The notes under the pieces were generated by a model, which did not search any database, was not told where the DNA came from, and saw only the letters and a program-made list of their open reading frames with translations. Position numbers and translations under genes: made by a program. Shown piece by piece: positions 7,411-15,928 of a stretch of DNA of 51,778 nt. Location of the stretch: contig JADYYE010000053.1 of the NCBI GenBank assembly GCA_020853815.1, positions 1 to 51,778 of the forward strand, given 5' to 3'. The DNA comes from Phycisphaerales bacterium. Its GTDB lineage: Bacteria > Planctomycetota > Phycisphaerae > Phycisphaerales > UBA1924. Every line of letters starts with the position of its first letter. Within the stretch, counting starts at the first letter, position 1.

Positions 7411-7824
7411 ATGAGCCCGCCCGCCGACCGCACCAAGCCGCCCTCCGCAGCCATCGCGCACGGCGCGACGCCGCCACGCCCGCACGCCGCGTTCATTGCG
7501 CTCCGCTGGCTCGCAAAGCTCAGCTCCCTGGCCGTCGGCGCCACGCTGCCCCTCATCCTCCTTGCCTCGCGCGAGCAACCCACCGGCCGCGAGTGGCTCG
7601 GCGTTGCGTTTTTCCCGCTCGGCGTGGCGTTCGGCCTGCTCCTTGGGCTCTGGCGCGAACTCCTCGGAGCCGCCATCGCGCTCTCAAGCCTCGCGACCTT
7701 CTACTTCATGTTCATCGTGGTCGGCCAGACCGTGCCCAAAGGCCCGTACTTCGCCATCCTTTCCTCGCCCGCCCTGCTCTTGTTGATTTCAGGTCTGCTC
7801 TCACGCCGCACGCGTCGGGCATGA
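7411..7824 (+). CDS. Small four-helix membrane protein, function unknown
   Basis: This 137-residue protein has a polar N-terminus of about 28 residues and four hydrophobic segments (LAKLSSLAVGATLPLILLA, LGVAFFPLGVAFGLLLGLW, LLGAAIALSSLATFYFMFIVV, FAILSSPALLLLISGLL). It ends in a basic tail (SRRTRRA), so it is an inner-membrane protein. The pattern is that of a small uncharacterised integral membrane family. ATG 7411 was chosen over upstream in-frame starts, because those would overlap the divergent GNAT gene and add a non-conserved segment. No function is suggested by its neighbours. Confidence 0.6.
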   Translation: MSPPADRTKPPSAAIAHGATPPRPHAAFIALRWLAKLSSLAVGATLPLILLASREQPTGREWLGVAFFPLGVAFGLLLGLWRELLGAAIALSSLATFYFMFIVVGQTVPKGPYFAILSSPALLLLISGLLSRRTRRA

Positions 7825-8009
7825 GCCTCGCTCGCAACTTGTTCGTCGGTGAAGCCACTCCGATCGTTCACATGATCGTTCCAACAGCCGGGCGATCATC
7901 CGTGTCACGAAGATTCCGTTGAATGCGACGGCGCGCCGACTACCGTCTCATGTGGTCCCGCTCTCGCGGCCGTCGCCCCCTGGCGAGACCTCCCTCAGAG
8001 GGTCTCCCC

Positions 8010-9683
8010 ATGCTGACCGTCCCCGAACCCAAAGCCAGCTCCTATCGCCGCGGACACGCCCTGCTCGACAATCCCTTCCGCACCAAGGGCACCGCCTTCA
8101 CCGAGGAAGAACGCTCCGAGCTCGGCCTCACCGGCCTGCTTCCGCCTCAGGTCGAAACGCTTGAGGAGCAAACCGCCCGCGCGTACGAAGCCTTTGAGAC
8201 CCGCGCCACTCCGCTCGACAAGCACATCTATCTCCGCGCGCTCCAGGATACCAACGAAGTCCTCTTCTATCGCCTGCTCGTCGACCACGTCGAAGAGATG
8301 ATGCCCATCGTTTACACGCCCCACGTCGCCGCGGCGTGCGAGCAGTTCTCCCACATCTACCGTCGTCCGCGCGGCCTGTTCATCTCCTATCCCCTCCGCG
8401 ATCGCATCCCCGAGATGCTCGCCAACCGCTACGGGAAGGACATCGACGTCATTGTCGTCACCGACGGCGGACGCATTCTCGGCATCGGCGATCAGGGCGT
8501 CGGCGGCCTGGGAATCCCGATCGGCAAACTCTCGCTCTACACGCTGATCGGCGGCATCCGTCCCGATCGCACCCTCCCCATTGTGCTGGACGTCGGCACC
8601 AACAACGCCGACCGCCTGCGCGACCCGCTCTACCTAGGCTGGCGCCACGAGCGTCTTACCGGCAAGGAGTATTTCGACTTCGTCGACCAGTTCATCCAGG
8701 CTGTCAAGAAGCAACTCCCCAACACGTGCGTGCAATGGGAGGATTTCCCCAACAGCATCGCCTATACGCTGCTCTCCAAGTATCGCGACCAGGTGCTGAG
8801 CTTCAACGACGACATCCAGGGCACCGCGTCCGTGACGCTGGGCGCGATCCTTGGCGCCATCGCGGTGACGGGCCGCCCGCTCCGCGATCAGCACGTCGTG
8901 ATCCTTGGCGCCGGCTCCGCGGGCATCGGCGTGGCGGATTATCTCTGCCGCGCCATGGTCGAGGATGGCCTGCCCGAGCGTGAGGCCCGCGAACGGTTCT
9001 ACATCGTGAACCGCGGCGGGCTGCTGCACGCCGGGCGAACCGACCTCTCGACCGAGCAACGCGCCTTCGCTCAGCCCGCGGAGCGTCTGGCGTCCCTGCT
9101 GCATTCCGCCGCCGGTATCGTCGGTCTGGAGGAGGTCATCAAGGCCGTCCCCGCGACCGTGCTCATCGGCCTCTCAACGCTCGCCAACGCCTTCACAGAG
9201 CCGCTCATCCGAGAGATGGCCCGCAAGACGCCGCGCCCCATCATCTTCCCGCTCTCAAACCCCACCTCGAAGTCCGAAGCGACGCCCGAGGCCCTGATGA
9301 AATGGACCGACGGGCGAGCTCTCATCGCGACCGGATCGCCCTTCGCGCCCGTCAATGTCGGCACCCAGACCGTCCCGATCGCGCAGTGCAACAACGTCTA
9401 CATCTTCCCTGCCGTTGGGCTCGCCCTGGCGGCGTGCAAGGCCAGGCGTGTGTCGGACGGCATGCTGCTGGCGGCCGCCCGCGCGCTAGGTGAGAAATCA
9501 CCGGCGCTGCGCGATCGCAACGCGTCGCTCCTGCCGAGCCTGCGCGATCTTCGCGCGGTCGCTCGTCACATCGCGCTCGCCGTCGCGATCCAGGCCCAGA
9601 ACGAGGGGCTCGTCGCGCCGATGAGCCGCGAGGAACTGACCCGCAAGATCGCGGCGACGCAATGGGTGCCCGCGTACTCGTGA
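8010..9683 (+). CDS. maeA: NAD-dependent malic enzyme (oxaloacetate-decarboxylating malate dehydrogenase)
   Basis: The 557-residue protein matches the long NAD-malic enzyme family, which converts malate to pyruvate and CO2 with reduction of NAD. MPIVYTPHVAAACEQFSHIYRRPRG carries the catalytic tyrosine, VTDGGRILGIGDQGVGGLGI leads to the catalytic lysine, FNDDIQGTASV supplies metal ligands, and VILGAGSAGIGVADYL is the NAD-binding glycine motif. The length is normal for this class. ATG 8010 follows AGAGGG and gives the expected N-terminus (MLTVPEP). A longer frame from ATG 7923 would add 29 arginine-rich residues with no family support. It appears to be a single-gene unit. Confidence 0.88.
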   Translation: MLTVPEPKASSYRRGHALLDNPFRTKGTAFTEEERSELGLTGLLPPQVETLEEQTARAYEAFETRATPLDKHIYLRALQDTNEVLFYRLLVDHVEEMMPIVYTPHVAAACEQFSHIYRRPRGLFISYPLRDRIPEMLANRYGKDIDVIVVTDGGRILGIGDQGVGGLGIPIGKLSLYTLIGGIRPDRTLPIVLDVGTNNADRLRDPLYLGWRHERLTGKEYFDFVDQFIQAVKKQLPNTCVQWEDFPNSIAYTLLSKYRDQVLSFNDDIQGTASVTLGAILGAIAVTGRPLRDQHVVILGAGSAGIGVADYLCRAMVEDGLPEREARERFYIVNRGGLLHAGRTDLSTEQRAFAQPAERLASLLHSAAGIVGLEEVIKAVPATVLIGLSTLANAFTEPLIREMARKTPRPIIFPLSNPTSKSEATPEALMKWTDGRALIATGSPFAPVNVGTQTVPIAQCNNVYIFPAVGLALAACKARRVSDGMLLAAARALGEKSPALRDRNASLLPSLRDLRAVARHIALAVAIQAQNEGLVAPMSREELTRKIAATQWVPAYS

Positions 9684-9713
9684 CGCAAACGCGTCGTGCG
9701 TTCCCGCCCCTTG

Positions 9714-9755
9714 AACGCCGGACCGGACGAGCCCGCCGGTGAAGTTCCGGGTCGA
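9714..9755. repeat. Intergenic palindromic repeat, copy B
   Basis: The core runs ACGCCGGACC...GTTCCGGGTCGA, with CCGGACC at 9718-9724 and the one-mismatch partner GTTCCGG at 9744-9750, 19 bases apart. It resembles copies at 5041-5079 and 11901-11940. It lies between the malic enzyme stop and the M50 protease gene. Confidence 0.5.
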
Positions 9756-9832
9756 TCGGCACGCGGCAAAATCGCGCCGCGTCCATTCCCCGCGCGCCCA
9801 CCTAAACTCTCCCGCAACCGAAAGGACGCGGC

Positions 9833-10501
9833 ATGCAGAATTGGTGGGTGCTCAACGCCTGGGAGGCCGGCCCGATCTACCTGGTCGCGTGGGTCTTCTG
9901 GGTGATCTTCAGCATCGTGCTCCACGAACTCGGGCACGGCTGGGCCGCCATCCGCCAGGGCGACACCACGCCCATCGAGACCGGGCACATGACCTGGAAC
10001 CCGCTGGTTCACATGGGCCAGATGAGCCTCATCATGTTCGCACTCGTCGGACTTGCGTGGGGACAGATGCCGGTCTCCCCCTCACGCTTCCGCGGCCGCT
10101 ACGGCGACGCCTACGTCTCCTTCGCCGGCCCCTTCATGAACCTCTTGCTCTTCATCGCCTGTTCCATCGGCGGCGTCATCTACCTCCGCTTCCTCACCGC
10201 CGCGCCCCAGGGCTTCGCCTACAACCTCCTCGTTTTCCTCGAGCGCGGAGCGGTCCTCAACCTCGCGCTCATGCTCTTCAACCTGCTCCCCGTCCCGCCG
10301 CTCGACGGTTCGCGCATCCTCGCCGACTTCTGGCCCCGCTACAACGAGATCATTCAGTCCGAGCGAGGCCAGATGTTTACCTTCATCGCCTTCGTCGTCG
10401 TCTTCATGTACGCCGGCGGAAAGATCTTCTCCTTCGCCGCCGCGTTCAACACCGAGCTCTGGCTCGCGTGCGTCCGCCTGCTCGGCGGCATGACGCCCTA
10501 A
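9833..10501 (+). CDS. Site-2 protease (peptidase family M50)
   Basis: The 222-residue integral membrane protein carries HELGHG at residues 31-36, giving His31, Glu32 and His35 as the zinc site. LLPVPPLDGSRIL is the second family motif, which supplies the third zinc ligand (Asp). Several hydrophobic segments (about residues 16-32, 60-75, 100-120, 135-160 and 180-200) place the active site in the membrane. Family members cut transmembrane anchors such as anti-sigma factors or signal peptide remnants. No PDZ domain is present, so this is the short rhomboid-sized type of M50. AAAGGA precedes ATG 9833. The cellular substrate is not apparent from its neighbours. Confidence 0.82.
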   Translation: MQNWWVLNAWEAGPIYLVAWVFWVIFSIVLHELGHGWAAIRQGDTTPIETGHMTWNPLVHMGQMSLIMFALVGLAWGQMPVSPSRFRGRYGDAYVSFAGPFMNLLLFIACSIGGVIYLRFLTAAPQGFAYNLLVFLERGAVLNLALMLFNLLPVPPLDGSRILADFWPRYNEIIQSERGQMFTFIAFVVVFMYAGGKIFSFAAAFNTELWLACVRLLGGMTP

Positions 10502-10826
10502 CCCACGCGATCCTGCGCGCACCCGCCATCTCCCTCATTCCCCTGTCTTCTCCCCTCCGCGTCCTCGTTGACCTCTGCGACCTCTGCGACCTCTGCGTTG
10601 ATTCCCTATTCCTCTTCTCCTCTCCGCGTTCCTCTGATTCCCTCTGATTCCTCTGCGTTCTGATTTCTCTTGTTCCTCCGAACGCCGAATCACGAATGCC
10701 GGTCAGCTCTGAACTCCCATCTCCTCTCTGTGTCCTCTCTGTGTTTCCGTGCCTCTGTGGTGAAGGCCGCGCTCAAACTTCGCCGCCCCGCCATCCCGCG
10801 CGACCATCGAGCGCCGCTCTGCCTCG
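10502..10826. other. Low-complexity convergent intergenic region
   Basis: These 325 bases lie between the convergent M50 and ureohydrolase genes. The stretch 10560-10680 is a pyrimidine-rich run built on a CCTCTGCGA/CCTCTGATT theme, with three near-perfect 9-bp CCTCTGCGA copies at about 10571-10597. The stretch 10725-10766 reads CTCTCTGTGTCCTCTCTGTG and then TTTCCGTGCCTCTGTGGTGA. Its complement has the form TCACCACAGAGGCACGG, a non-coding repeat-like motif. No gene, RNA or terminator could be supported here. Confidence 0.5.
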
Positions 10827-11852
10827 CTAGCCCACGCGCTCCCGCGCGCAACCGCACAGCTTGTACAGCAGCCGCGCCCCGACGTTTGCATCCCACTCCG
10901 GCTCGCCCTCGACCGTACCCGGCGCGACCTCGACGAGATCAAAGCCGACGACCCTCCGCCCCGAGCGCCACAGCGTCTCCAGCAGCAGCGCCGCCTGCGC
11001 GAACGACAGCCCGCCCGGCACCGGCGTCCCCGTGTGCGGGCACAGCGACGGGTCCAACGCATCGATGTCAAAGCTCACATACACCTTTTCGGGGAGTGGC
11101 TCGATCATCTTCGCGCACAGACCCTTCCACGCCGCACCGCTCAGCATCTTCTCCGCAAGGTCGATGTCAAGATGCACGTCGAGCTTGTGCAGTTCCGCAA
11201 ACTTCATCTCGCGCTTGCCGAAATCGCGGATGCCGACCTGGACGAACTTTCCCAGCCCCTTCACGCGGTTGAGCACGTTGTGCATGATCGACGCGTGCGA
11301 CCACGCGAACCCTTCGAACGCATCGCGCAGGTCCATGTGCGCGTCCACATGCAGCACGCCCATGCCCGGGTTCGCCTCCGCGCACGCGCGGATCGCCCCA
11401 AACGGCGTGGAGTGCTCGCCCCCGACGAGTCCCGGCACCTTCCCCGCCCTCAGCACGCTCTGCGTCTCGGCGTACACGAACTCGTTGAGTGACTGACAGA
11501 TCGCGTTGATCCTCGAGAGCGGCGTGGAGAAGTTCCCAATGCCGCCCGCCTCCACGATGGGCCGGGCAAGCTCCGAAGCTTCCTGATTCCACGACGCCAC
11601 CCGCGGATCCTCTTCCTTCATCCAAATGCCCTGTTCGTACACCTTGCCGAAGCGCGAATCGAACAGGTCCACCTGCATCGACGCCTCCAGGATCGCCGAC
11701 GGCCCGCTCGCCGTCCCCGGCCGATACGACGTCGTCGCGTCAAATGCCACCGGCAGGAGCACAACCCGGCTCGCCGATTCATCGAACGGCAACCCGTAAA
11801 TCCCCGATCCCGGCGTTGCGGCGGCATCGGGATCAAACGCGACGTGGCTCAT
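10827..11852 (-). CDS. Agmatinase / arginase-family ureohydrolase
   Basis: The 341-residue protein has the binuclear manganese signatures of ureohydrolases: GGEHSTPFG, VLHVDAHMDLRDAF and VSFDIDALDPSLCPHTGTPVPGG. These enzymes remove urea from agmatine, arginine or related guanidino compounds. By resemblance agmatinase is the likeliest, which would feed putrescine and polyamine synthesis, but arginase or formiminoglutamase activity cannot be excluded by eye. ATG 11852 was chosen because GGAGGAGATGGAGT sits just upstream. The longer frame adds an arginine-rich leader. It may connect with the succinyltransferase genes at 21-25 kb only through arginine metabolism. There is no physical linkage. 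Confidence 0.82.
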   Translation of the reverse strand: MSHVAFDPDAAATPGSGIYGLPFDESASRVVLLPVAFDATTSYRPGTASGPSAILEASMQVDLFDSRFGKVYEQGIWMKEEDPRVASWNQEASELARPIVEAGGIGNFSTPLSRINAICQSLNEFVYAETQSVLRAGKVPGLVGGEHSTPFGAIRACAEANPGMGVLHVDAHMDLRDAFEGFAWSHASIMHNVLNRVKGLGKFVQVGIRDFGKREMKFAELHKLDVHLDIDLAEKMLSGAAWKGLCAKMIEPLPEKVYVSFDIDALDPSLCPHTGTPVPGGLSFAQAALLLETLWRSGRRVVGFDLVEVAPGTVEGEPEWDANVGARLLYKLCGCARERVG

Positions 11853-11900
11853 ACTCCATCTCCTCCATACAGCCCGCGGGACTCGTTCCTGTGGCTCTGG

Positions 11901-11940
11901 GCGCCGGACCCGACAAGTCCGCGAGGAAGGTCCGGGTCGA
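11901..11940. repeat. Intergenic palindromic repeat, copy C
   Basis: CCGGACC (11904-11910) and GGTCCGG (11929-11935) form a 7-bp inverted repeat with an 18-base spacer, within GCGCCGGACC...GGTCCGGGTCGA. Arms and spacing equal copy A. It lies between divergent genes, so here it cannot be a simple transcription terminator. Confidence 0.5.
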
Positions 11941-12033
11941 TTCGACGCCCGTTCGCCAGCCACACCACGTCCAGCTCAATACCATCTCCCAACACGCCCG
12001 CCAGCATAGACGCGCCGGCACGGGAGCGACATC

Positions 12034-12807
12034 ATGCCCGACATCAAGCCACTCCCCGACGACGCCGAACCCATCGGCATCGACGCCGCCCACCCGCCTC
12101 AACCCACGACTTCATCACCCACGGGCGGCCAGACCCCCAAGCCCGTCGCGCCCGCGCCGGGCGCGACCGATTCCCAACTCGGTCCCAAGCTCCTCGACGC
12201 CTTCGACGACGACGCCGACTTCTCCAAAGACCCCGAGGTCGAGGCCGCCCGCAAGGGCAAGCCCGCCGCACCCTCTCGCCCCAGACCCGTCCAGCCCGAC
12301 GCCCCCGCCGACGCGACCCAGCCCGACCCATTCATCACGCCCGCGCTCGGCCCGGCCAAGTTCTGGCTCATTCTCGGCGGCATGCTTCTTCTGGCCGCCA
12401 CCATCGCATCCAGCGTCCACGCCTCGCGCCCGTTCGTGAGCGCCCTTCTCACGGTCTACAACGGCCTGCTCCACACCGCCACTGGCGTCGGCGCCATCGT
12501 CGTCGCTGCCACCCTCGCTCGCAAACCCATCGGACCCTGGGACCTCGGCGCCGCGCGCATGCTCGCCGCCGTCGCCGCCTTCCTCGTGCTCTTCAACCTC
12601 AACATCCAGCTTGTCGGCAACGCCAAGTGGGAAGAGACCATCCTCGCCGCCCTCGCCTACCTCGGCGTGGTCGGCCTCACGTTCCGCCAGACCCGTGAGG
12701 TCCACCTCACCCTCGTCATCAGCCATTTCTTCCTCTGGCTCATCATCCAGCTCGGCTCGCAGCTCGCCGTCTGGAGCGCCGCCAATCCAGCGCCGGCCAC
12801 GCCGTGA
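12034..12807 (+). CDS. Membrane protein with disordered N-terminus, function unknown
   Basis: The 257-residue protein has two parts. Residues 1-107 are rich in Pro, Asp and Ala with no predicted structure (PDDAEPIGIDAAHPPQP, then a Lys/Pro segment). Residues 108-250 contain about five hydrophobic segments: FWLILGGMLLLAATIASSV, a segment around TATGVGAIVVAATLA, ARMLAAVAAFLVLFNLNI, TILAALAYLGVVGLTF and LVISHFFLWLIIQLGSQL. It is therefore an inner-membrane protein with a long cytoplasmic or periplasmic tail. No family could be recognised. It stands alone between the divergent ureohydrolase and galK. Confidence 0.65.
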   Translation: MPDIKPLPDDAEPIGIDAAHPPQPTTSSPTGGQTPKPVAPAPGATDSQLGPKLLDAFDDDADFSKDPEVEAARKGKPAAPSRPRPVQPDAPADATQPDPFITPALGPAKFWLILGGMLLLAATIASSVHASRPFVSALLTVYNGLLHTATGVGAIVVAATLARKPIGPWDLGAARMLAAVAAFLVLFNLNIQLVGNAKWEETILAALAYLGVVGLTFRQTREVHLTLVISHFFLWLIIQLGSQLAVWSAANPAPATP

Positions 12808-12976
12808 CAATCGAGTTGCTCGTCATCCCGACCGAATTGTGCCCATCCTTTTCACCGCCCCTTCGATCTCTGCGTTGAAGCTTCTTCTCTCTCCCATTCC
12901 CCACTCCCAGTGCCCCCTCCGTGCACAAACCCCGCCCTCCCGCCCCCGCCCTCCGTTTTCCGATACCGTCTCTCCG

Positions 12977-14215
12977 ATGCCCTTCACGGACCAACCTCCC
13001 CTCGACCGGGCCAGGGCGGCCTTTCTCGCCCACTTTGCGCGACCGCCGCGCCTCGTCGCCGCCGCCCCAGGCCGCGTCAACCTGATCGGCGAGCACACCG
13101 ACTACAACGACGGCTTCGTTCTTCCCATCGCCATCGACCGCCGCACCGTCGTGTGCATCGACTGGTCGCTCGACTCGACCACCCACATCCACGCCGCCGA
13201 CCTCAACGCATCCGTCGACCTTCCCGCGCTCAACTCGCTCCGTCCCGACCCTTCCCTCAGCCTCGACGCCGACGCCGCCCGAATCCGCACCGGCTCCTGG
13301 GTCTCCTACGCCGCCGGGGTTCTCGCCAACCTGGCCGCCGCCCTGCCGACGCTCGCCGCCCGAGGCGTCGACCTCACCATCGCCAGCAGCGTTCCGTTGG
13401 GCAGCGGCCTCTCAAGCTCCGCCTCCCTCGAGGTCGCCGTCGCCACCGCCGCCGCCGCACTCGTGGGCGCGTCGATCTCGCCGCGCGATCTCGCCGCCCT
13501 CTGCCGCGACGCCGAGCATCGCTTCGCCGGTGTTCCCTGCGGCATCATGGACCAGTACATCGCCGCGATGGGGCGGCACGACCACGCCCTGCTCATCGCC
13601 TGCCGGACCCAGGCGGCCGAGCTGGTCGCCATGCCGGGGGCGGATCGCGCGGAGGTCGTGGTGATGGACTCGCGAGTGAAGCACGCGCTGGCGTCGGGCC
13701 AGTACGCGGAGCGCCGCGACACCTGCCGCGCCGCCTGCCGCGTCATGGGCATCGATTCACTCCGCGACGCCTCGCCCGAGCTTCTGGCGCTCCACGCGCC
13801 GGGCGCGCGTTCGCCCGCGGCGCTCTCGCCGGTTGAGCACGCCCGCGCCCGCCACATCATCTCGGAAAACGCGCGAACGCTCGCCGCCGCGCAAGCTCTG
13901 CGAGCCGGCGATCTCGAAGAAGTGGGGCGGCTCATGCTCGCCTCGCACTCCTCCCTCCGCGATGACTATCAGGTGTCGTGTCCAGAACTCGACACGCTCG
14001 TCGACCTCGCAGCGCAGGTCCCCGGCGTCTTCGGCGCCCGTATGACCGGCGGCGGATTCGGCGGTTGCGCCATCGCGCTGGCCACCCCGGACGCGGCGGA
14101 ACGCCTGGCCCGCGACATCCCCGCCGCGTACCGGGCCCGTCACACGCTCCCCCGAGGAACGGACGCGCGCGTCTTCGTCACCACCGCGTGCGATGGCGCT
14201 CGCGTCATCGCCTGA
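12977..14215 (+). CDS. galK: Galactokinase
   Basis: The 412-residue protein is a GHMP kinase of normal galactokinase length. It shows the galactokinase signature GRVNLIGEHTDYNDGFVLP near residues 34-52, the ATP-binding loop VPLGSGLSSSASLEVA, and the C-terminal GHMP motif TGGGFGGCAIAL. It phosphorylates galactose at C1 in the Leloir pathway. ATG 12977 gives MPFTDQPP directly before the conserved core. The longer frame from 12611 overlaps the preceding gene out of phase and is not credible. No galT or galE lies nearby, so it is not in a standard gal operon. Confidence 0.92.
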   Translation: MPFTDQPPLDRARAAFLAHFARPPRLVAAAPGRVNLIGEHTDYNDGFVLPIAIDRRTVVCIDWSLDSTTHIHAADLNASVDLPALNSLRPDPSLSLDADAARIRTGSWVSYAAGVLANLAAALPTLAARGVDLTIASSVPLGSGLSSSASLEVAVATAAAALVGASISPRDLAALCRDAEHRFAGVPCGIMDQYIAAMGRHDHALLIACRTQAAELVAMPGADRAEVVVMDSRVKHALASGQYAERRDTCRAACRVMGIDSLRDASPELLALHAPGARSPAALSPVEHARARHIISENARTLAAAQALRAGDLEEVGRLMLASHSSLRDDYQVSCPELDTLVDLAAQVPGVFGARMTGGGFGGCAIALATPDAAERLARDIPAAYRARHTLPRGTDARVFVTTACDGARVIA

Positions 14216-14248
14216 ATCCTCAACCAGGCAGCGTCCCTCGACCCGCGA

Positions 14249-15847
14249 TCAGTCGTTCGTATGCCGCAGCAGCTTCTTGAGCAGCGGCGTGAACAACAGG
14301 ATCACCACGCCCGCCCCGATCGACGTCACCACGAACAGGAAGAAGTAGTCCGCCTGCCCGCCGAACTGCTTGATCGAGTACCACGGGAGCTTCATCTCGC
14401 CGCTCTCGATCTTTTCGACCGTGGACGCGATCAGGCCGCCGCCGAGGTTTGCGATAAAGCTCGAGATGAACCAGATGCCCATCAGCAGCGAGACGAACCG
14501 CACCGGCGCCGCCTTCGTGACATACGACAGCCCCGTGGGCGACAGGCACAACTCGCCGACCGTGTGCCAGAAATACGTCAGCAGGATGAGCAGCATCGAC
14601 GCCTTCGCCGCGCCGTCCTTGGCGATCAGCCCCGCCCACACCATGAACACATAGCCCAATCCGAGGAAGATGAGCCCCAGCGCGATCTTGACCGGCTGGC
14701 TGGGATTGGCGTTGCGCCGCCCGAGCTTCGACCAAAGCCCGGCGAACCACGGCGCGAGAATGAAGATCAATCCCGCGTTCACCGACTGGAACCACGTTGC
14801 GGGAACCTCCCAACCGAACAGAAGTCGATCGGTCTTCTCCTCCGTGAACAGGTTGATGCTCGATCCGGCCTGCTCAAAGGCGATCCAGAAGAACGCGTTG
14901 AAGAACATGAAGATGAAAATCGACGCCGTCGGCCCCTTGTCGCCCGGCTTCTGGATCGCGACAAACCAGCCGATCGTGGTCAGTACCACGAGCAAAAGCC
15001 CAATCAGCACCGCCCAGCCCAGCCCGCCGGTCAGATGGCCCATCAGCCCCGTGTACGCGTTCTGCAGCGTCTTGGTGTGGTACGCCAGCCCGAACAGCGC
15101 CGAGAATCCGACCGCCAGCAGCAGGAACAGCGGCGCCGTTCCGCCCTTGTTCCCCGGCGGATCGCCGATGGTGCCCAGGAGCTTCGGGCGGGCGGCCATA
15201 TACAGCAGCAGGCCCGCGATCATGCCCACCGCCGCCGACCCGAATCCCCAGTGCCAGCCGACCTTTTCGCCCAGCGTCCCGCACACAAACGCGCACAAGA
15301 ACGCGCCCAGGTTGATGCCCATGTAGAAGATCGTGAACGCGCCGTCACGCCGCGGATCCCCTTCCTTGTACAACTGCCCGACCATGACGGACACGCTCGG
15401 CTTGAAGTGCCCCGTGCCGATCACGATGATCGCCAGACCGAAGATGAACACCGACATGCCCAGGTCGTTGTGGGCCATGTCTCCCATGCCGGAGATCGCC
15501 AGCACGATGTGCCCCAGCGCGATGATCAAGCCGCCGAACAGCATCGATCGATGCGTGCCGATCAGCTTGTCGGCGATCACGCCGCCGATGATCGGAGTCA
15601 GGTACGCCAGGCCCGTGTACCAGCCGTACAAGGTGCTCGCCTCGGCCTTGCTCCACCCGCGCCCGGGGTTGAACCCGTTCTCGTCACCCGTCGTTGCTCG
15701 CACGAGGTAGAGCACCAGGAGCCCTCGCATGCCGTAGTAACTGAACCGCTCCCACATCTCCACCAGGAACAAAAGGAACAGACCCAGCGGGTGCCCAAAC
15801 AGGGTGCGCTCGCCGGGCTGGGTGAACTGCGTTGGCAATGTCGACAT
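14249..15847 (-). CDS. POT/PTR-family proton-dependent peptide transporter
   Basis: The 532-residue protein has about 12-14 hydrophobic helices. The N-terminal LVEMWERFSYYGMRGLLVLYL is the ExxER-containing helix 1 motif of proton-coupled oligopeptide transporters. FYMGINLGAFLCAFVCG matches the family signature (FYxxINxG). It imports di- and tripeptides using the proton gradient. The start at 15847 is supported by GGAGACC just upstream and by MSTLPTQFTQPGERTLFGHP as a normal N-terminus. The same frame stays open to 19714 without being coding. The gene diverges from the sugar dehydrogenase at 15929. Its C-terminal end converges on galK, 33 bases apart. Confidence 0.88.
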   Translation of the reverse strand: MSTLPTQFTQPGERTLFGHPLGLFLLFLVEMWERFSYYGMRGLLVLYLVRATTGDENGFNPGRGWSKAEASTLYGWYTGLAYLTPIIGGVIADKLIGTHRSMLFGGLIIALGHIVLAISGMGDMAHNDLGMSVFIFGLAIIVIGTGHFKPSVSVMVGQLYKEGDPRRDGAFTIFYMGINLGAFLCAFVCGTLGEKVGWHWGFGSAAVGMIAGLLLYMAARPKLLGTIGDPPGNKGGTAPLFLLLAVGFSALFGLAYHTKTLQNAYTGLMGHLTGGLGWAVLIGLLLVVLTTIGWFVAIQKPGDKGPTASIFIFMFFNAFFWIAFEQAGSSINLFTEEKTDRLLFGWEVPATWFQSVNAGLIFILAPWFAGLWSKLGRRNANPSQPVKIALGLIFLGLGYVFMVWAGLIAKDGAAKASMLLILLTYFWHTVGELCLSPTGLSYVTKAAPVRFVSLLMGIWFISSFIANLGGGLIASTVEKIESGEMKLPWYSIKQFGGQADYFFLFVVTSIGAGVVILLFTPLLKKLLRHTND

Positions 15848-15913
15848 GCGGTCTCCTTGCAGACTCTGAACCGTACAGCATACAGCCCCGACGGGCCCCG
15901 TGCGAGGCCGCCT

Positions 15914-15919
15914 TATACT
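15914..15919 (+). promoter_or_regulatory. Possible -10 element of the UDP-sugar dehydrogenase gene
   Basis: TATACT stands out in GC-rich sequence 10 bases before ATG 15929. The same hexamer appears at 7399-7404 in a similar position before another gene. If real, the transcript would have almost no leader. No -35 is evident. Confidence 0.3.
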
Positions 15920-15928
15920 CAACCCACC

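Noticed and set aside
9682-9695. GACGC-AAAC-GCGTC hairpin overlapping the malic enzyme stop codon as a terminator
   Set aside because: The stem is only 5 bp and no T-tract follows it.
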